From Pseudomonas sp. P5_109 (GTDB lineage: Bacteria; Pseudomonadota; Gammaproteobacteria; Pseudomonadales; Pseudomonadaceae): DNA of 64,000 nt. The DNA lies in the NCBI RefSeq assembly GCF_034009455.1, contig NZ_CP125380.1, positions 2,989,501 to 3,053,500 of the forward strand. Direction: 5' to 3'. Below, one piece after another: positions 60,556-64,000 of this stretch; within the stretch, counting starts at the first letter, position 1; each line of letters starts with the position of its first letter. Made by a program: the position numbers and the translations under genes. The notes beneath the pieces were generated by a model. The model was not told the DNA's origin. It made no database searches and saw only the letters and a program-made list of their open reading frames with translations.

Positions 60556-61938
60556 TCACAGATGCAACGCATGCCCCAATGCACGCAGCGCCGCTTCCTG
60601 CACCGCCTCACCCAGCGTCGGGTGCGCATGGATGGTGCCGCCGATGTCTTCCAGCCGCGCGCCCATTTCCAGGCTTTGCGCAAACGCGGTCGACAACTCC
60701 GATACGCCGACGCCCACCGCCTGCCAGCCGACAATCACATGATTGTCGCGACGGGCGACCACGCGCACGAAGCCGCTTTTCGACTCCAGGGTCATGGCCC
60801 GGCCGTTGGCGGCGAACGGGAAGCTCGACACGATGCAGTCCAGACCCGCGGCGTTGGCCTCGTCCGGGGTCTTGCCGACCACCACCAGTTCCGGGTCGGT
60901 GAAGCACACGGCGGCGATGGCGGTCGGGTTGAACTCGCGGGATTTGCCGCTGATCAGCTCGGCGACCATTTCGCCCTGGGCCATGGCCCGGTGCGCGAGC
61001 ATCGGTTCGCCGCTCAGGTCACCGATGGCATAGACGTTGCGCATGCTGGTCTGGCAGCGGTGGTCGATCTTGATCGACGAACCGTTCATGTCCAGGTTCA
61101 GCGCTTCGAGGTTCCAGCCCAGGGTGTTCGGCTTGCGACCGACGGCCACCAGCACTTGATCGGTTTCCAGGTTCAGGGTCGCGCCGTTCGGGGCCAGTAC
61201 TTGCAAGGTATTTGCTTCTGAATCAAAGCCTTGCACGCTATGTTTCAAGTAAAGCTTCACGCCGAGTTTTCTCAGCTCGTCGTGTACCGGTTGAGTCAGT
61301 TCGGCGTCGTAGGCCGGCAGGATGCGCTCCTGCGCTTCCACCACGCTGACTTCGGCGCCGAGCTTGCGGTAGGCAATACCCAGCTCCAGGCCGATGTAGC
61401 CACCCCCGACCACGATCAGTCGTTTTGGCACGGAGGTCGGCGCCAGGGCTTCGGTGGACGAGATGATCGGCCCGCCAATCGGCAATATCGGCAGGTTCAC
61501 GCTTTTCGAACCGGTGGCCAGCACCAGGTGCTCGCACAGAATGCGCGTGTCGCCAACATCGATGGTTTTACCGTCAACCACCTTGGCCCAGCCTTGAATG
61601 ACCTGGACCTTGTTCTTTTTCAGCAGCGCCGCGACGCCGGTGGTCAGGCGATCGACGATGCCGTCTTTCCATTCGACGCTCTTGGTGATGTCCAGCGTCG
61701 GCGCGGAAACGCTGATGCCCAGGGGCGAAAGCTGATGGTGGTGCCGGGTCTGATGAAACTGCTCGGCGACGTGAATCAGTGCCTTGGACGGAATGCAGCC
61801 GATGTTCAGGCAGGTACCGCCCAACGATTGGCCTTCCACCAGAATGGTCGGGATGCCAAGCTGACCGGCACGGATCGCCGTCACATAGCCGCCAGGGCCG
61901 CCGCCGATGATCAGCAGCGTGGTGTTCAAAGTTTGCAT
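60556..61938 (-). CDS. lpdV: Lipoamide dehydrogenase, E3 of branched-chain complex
   Basis: The 460-residue flavoprotein has the FAD-binding GGGPGG motif at 12-17, the redox-active disulfide pair Cys43/Cys48 ([10 protein letters not shown]), the NAD-binding [10 protein letters not shown], and the C-terminal catalytic His in [15 protein letters not shown]. It reoxidises dihydrolipoamide on the E2 subunit. ATG 61938 follows GGAG; ATG 61950 has no site. It ends the bkd gene order E1-E2-E3 with an 18-base gap after bkdB. The Pseudomonas-type bkd operon carries its own E3, called lpdV. Confidence 0.93.
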   Translation of the reverse strand: MQTLNTTLLIIGGGPGGYVTAIRAGQLGIPTILVEGQSLGGTCLNIGCIPSKALIHVAEQFHQTRHHHQLSPLGISVSAPTLDITKSVEWKDGIVDRLTTGVAALLKKNKVQVIQGWAKVVDGKTIDVGDTRILCEHLVLATGSKSVNLPILPIGGPIISSTEALAPTSVPKRLIVVGGGYIGLELGIAYRKLGAEVSVVEAQERILPAYDAELTQPVHDELRKLGVKLYLKHSVQGFDSEANTLQVLAPNGATLNLETDQVLVAVGRKPNTLGWNLEALNLDMNGSSIKIDHRCQTSMRNVYAIGDLSGEPMLAHRAMAQGEMVAELISGKSREFNPTAIAAVCFTDPELVVVGKTPDEANAAGLDCIVSSFPFAANGRAMTLESKSGFVRVVARRDNHVIVGWQAVGVGVSELSTAFAQSLEMGARLEDIGGTIHAHPTLGEAVQEAALRALGHALHL

Positions 61939-61956
61939 GACTTTCTCCACAAATGC

Positions 61957-63228
61957 TTAATCAACAAAGAGCGTGGCGGGTTGTTCGAGCAGGCCACGGA
62001 TGGCCTGGATGAATAGCGCCGCGTCCATGCCGTCGACCACGCGGTGATCGAAGGAGCTGGAGAGGTTCATCATCTTGCGGATCACGATCTGGCCTTTGAT
62101 CACCATTGGCCGTTCGACGATCTTGTTCACGCCGACGATCGCTACTTCCGGCAGGTTCAGCACCGGCGTGCTGACGATGCCGCCCAAGGCGCCAAGGCTG
62201 GTCAGGGTGATGCTCGAGCCGGACAGTTCATCGCGGCTGGCCTTGCCATTGCGTGCGGCAGTGGCCAAGCGGGAAATTTCCGCCGCGTTGTCCCACAGGC
62301 TGCGGGCTTCGGCGTGACGCACCACCGGCACCATCAAACCGATGTCGGCCTGGGTGGCGATGCCGACATGCACCGCGCCGAGGCGGGTGATGACCTGGGC
62401 TTCGTCGTCGTAGCGGGCGTTGATCTGCGGGAAGTCGCGCAGGGCGACGACCATCGCGCGGACCAGGAACGGCAGCAAGGTCAGCTTGCCGCGGGTCGCG
62501 CCGTGTTTTTCGTTGAGGTGCGCGCGCAGCTCTTCCACGGCGGTGACGTCGATTTCTTCGACATAACTGAAGTGGGCGGCGCGCTGGGTGGCGTCCTGCA
62601 TGCGCTGGGCAATCTTGCGACGCATGCCGATCACCGGGATCTGCTGTTCGTCGGTGCGCTGGGTGTAGCCGCTGCTGACCGTCGATGCATTCGACTGACC
62701 CTGGGCCAGGTAGGCGTCGAGGTCTTCATGCAGCACGCGACCGGCCGGGCCGCTGCCACGCACCAGACGCAGCTGGATGCCCAGGTCCAGGGCATGCTTG
62801 CGCACGGCCGGGGAAGCCAGTGGGCGTTCATCGGCTGCGCGAGCGACCATCGGGCCCTGGCATACGGCAGCTTTCGGCGCTGGGGCGGCGACCGGTTTGC
62901 TTTCCACCACGGCTTCGACTTTCGGCGCTGCGACAGGCGCTGGTTTCACAGGGGCCGGTTGCGCCGATTCCTTAACGTTGCCCGCGCCTTCGACTTCAAT
63001 GCTGATCAGCACACTGCCGACCGCCATGACTTCACCTGGCTGGCCGCCAAGGGCGATGACCTTGCCATGCACCGGCGACGGAATATCCACCATCGCTTTA
63101 TCCGTCATCACATCGGCCAGGACCTGATCTTCGACGACCATGTCGCCGACCTTGACGTGCCATACCGACAATTCAACTTCTGCAATGCCTTCACCAATGT
63201 CCGGCATTTTAATAACGTGCGTGCCCAT
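61957..63228 (-). CDS. bkdB: Branched-chain 2-oxoacid dehydrogenase E2 (lipoamide acyltransferase)
   Basis: The 423-residue protein has a single N-terminal lipoyl domain with lipoyl-lysine Lys44 (DVMTDKAMVDIPSP), an Ala/Pro-rich linker (QPAPVKPAPVAAPKVEAVVE), a peripheral-subunit-binding domain near residue 140, and a C-terminal catalytic domain with the active-site His in FDHRVVDGMD. It transfers the branched acyl group from E1 to CoA. Its ATG directly follows the E1-beta stop codon. Confidence 0.94.
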   Translation of the reverse strand: MGTHVIKMPDIGEGIAEVELSVWHVKVGDMVVEDQVLADVMTDKAMVDIPSPVHGKVIALGGQPGEVMAVGSVLISIEVEGAGNVKESAQPAPVKPAPVAAPKVEAVVESKPVAAPAPKAAVCQGPMVARAADERPLASPAVRKHALDLGIQLRLVRGSGPAGRVLHEDLDAYLAQGQSNASTVSSGYTQRTDEQQIPVIGMRRKIAQRMQDATQRAAHFSYVEEIDVTAVEELRAHLNEKHGATRGKLTLLPFLVRAMVVALRDFPQINARYDDEAQVITRLGAVHVGIATQADIGLMVPVVRHAEARSLWDNAAEISRLATAARNGKASRDELSGSSITLTSLGALGGIVSTPVLNLPEVAIVGVNKIVERPMVIKGQIVIRKMMNLSSSFDHRVVDGMDAALFIQAIRGLLEQPATLFVD

Positions 63229-64000
63229 TCAGACCTCCATGACCCGTTTCAACGCCGCGCCCACTCGGGACGGCCCTGGGAAATACGCCCACTCTTGCGC
63301 GTGCGGGTAAGGGGTGTCCCAACCGGTGACGCGTTCGATCGGCGCTTCCAGGTGGTGGAAGCAATGCTCTTGCACCAGCGCCACCAGTTCGGCGCCGAAA
63401 CCGCAGGTGCGGGTGGCTTCGTGAACCACGACGCAGCGGCCGGTTTTCTTCACGGATTTGACAATGGTTTCCAGGTCCAGCGGCCACAGGCTGCGCAGGT
63501 CGATGACTTCCGCATCGACGCCGGATTCTTCGGCAGCGACTTGCGAGACGTAGACCGTGGTGCCGTAGGTCAGCACGGTCACGTCCTTGCCCGGACGGGT
63601 GATCGCGGCGACATCCAGCGGCACGGTGTAGTAACCGTCCGGCACTTGCGCGGCGGGGTGTTTCGACCACGGGGTTACCGGGCGGTCGTGGTGACCGTCG
63701 AACGGGCCGTTGTACAGGCGTTTCGGCTCAAGGAAGATCACCGGGTCATCGTTTTCGATGGAAGCGATCAACAGGCCCTTGGCGTCGTACGGGTTGGACG
63801 GCATCACCGTGCGCAAGCCGCAGACCTGGGTGAACATCGCCTCGATGCTCTGGCTGTGGGTCTGGCCACCGTAGATGCCGCCGCCACAAGGCATGCGCAG
63901 GGTCATCGGGGCAGTGAACTCGCCGGCCGAGCGATAACGCAGGCGGGCAGCTTCGGAAATGATCTGGTCGGAGGCCGGGTACACGTAGTCGGCGAACTGG
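63229..64000 (-). CDS. bkdA2: Branched-chain 2-oxoacid dehydrogenase E1 beta subunit, 5' end beyond window
   Basis: The frame is open to the window edge; 256 C-terminal residues are seen of about 350 expected. It contains LRMPCGGGIYGGQTHSQSIE, the transketolase-like pyrimidine-domain motif YDAKGLLIASIENDDPVIFL, and a C-terminal transketolase domain (TVLTYGTTVYVSQVAAEESG; VVVHEATRTCGFGAELVALV). E1 decarboxylates branched 2-oxoacids using thiamine diphosphate. It is immediately upstream of bkdB; bkdA1 and a BkdR regulator are expected beyond the window. Confidence 0.93.
   Translation of the reverse strand, partial: QFADYVYPASDQIISEAARLRYRSAGEFTAPMTLRMPCGGGIYGGQTHSQSIEAMFTQVCGLRTVMPSNPYDAKGLLIASIENDDPVIFLEPKRLYNGPFDGHHDRPVTPWSKHPAAQVPDGYYTVPLDVAAITRPGKDVTVLTYGTTVYVSQVAAEESGVDAEVIDLRSLWPLDLETIVKSVKKTGRCVVVHEATRTCGFGAELVALVQEHCFHHLEAPIERVTGWDTPYPHAQEWAYFPGPSRVGAALKRVMEV

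Overview
The window looks like chromosomal DNA from a fluorescent-group Pseudomonas. It is GC-rich, has Pseudomonas-type REP sequences in many intergenic gaps, and carries a bkd-type branched-chain dehydrogenase operon, a Pseudomonas-type hydroxyproline locus, DUF6124 genes and a tRNA-Gln. No prophage, transposase, CRISPR array or conjugation gene was seen. Most of the window is ordinary metabolic genome, dense in catabolic operons each paired with its own regulator.

Layout. 1-2022: partial Zn alcohol dehydrogenase, an orphan YbdD/YjiX protein and a metallophosphoesterase. 2446-7986: polyamine-type ABC transporter operon ending in an aminoaldehyde/betaine-aldehyde dehydrogenase. 8173-9134: RES/Xre-type toxin-antitoxin pair with a palindromic operator. 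9418-10075: structured leader RNA plus DUF6124 gene, first copy. 10219-13747: LuxR regulator, VOC protein, Fsr-like MFS pump and AraC regulator. 13799-18376: 2-hydroxycarboxylate transporter, DmlR-like LysR regulator and a LeuCD-like hydro-lyase pair, probably one dicarboxylate/hydroxyacid module. 18625-20036: NIPSNAP protein and the second leader RNA plus DUF6124 copy. 20283-28381: trans-4-hydroxy-L-proline catabolism (epimerase, D-hydroxyproline dehydrogenase, deaminase, semialdehyde dehydrogenase, permease, PAS-AraC regulator, RidA).

28738-33774: RlhA, two small envelope proteins, tRNA-Gln, a double-Mop protein and a GST. 33926-34880: a GlxA-type regulator gene cut short by a five-unit 139-bp tandem array made of REP sequences. 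34898-39550: DoxX protein, ProA paralogue, and the cyanate module (carbonic anhydrase, cyanase, CynR). 39803-43880: small conserved proteins, GNAT, topoisomerase III and DUF427. 43925-48433: MHS-type MFS, GMC oxidoreductase and LysR regulator. 48554-51603: AlkC-type alkylation repair protein and a KefB-like antiporter. 51761-54772: LysR, ModA-like binding protein and CitA-like symporter. 54927-58993: diguanylate cyclase, FKBP, MEKHLA protein, cytochrome P450 and ArsR-type regulator. 59278-64000: ilvE, then lpdV, bkdB and partial bkdA2, the branched-chain 2-oxoacid dehydrogenase.

The most unusual signal is the pair of leaders before the two DUF6124 genes. Each displays the same 8-nt sequence in two hairpin loops (A and C), with a complementary segment (B) between them beside a long stem. 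The two copies differ in sequence, but A, B, C and the stem have changed together, so pairing is preserved. The arrangement resembles the phage P1/P7 C4 and P4 cI antisense RNAs, here placed in front of chromosomal genes of unknown function. All functional calls were made by reading the sequence; no database search was run.
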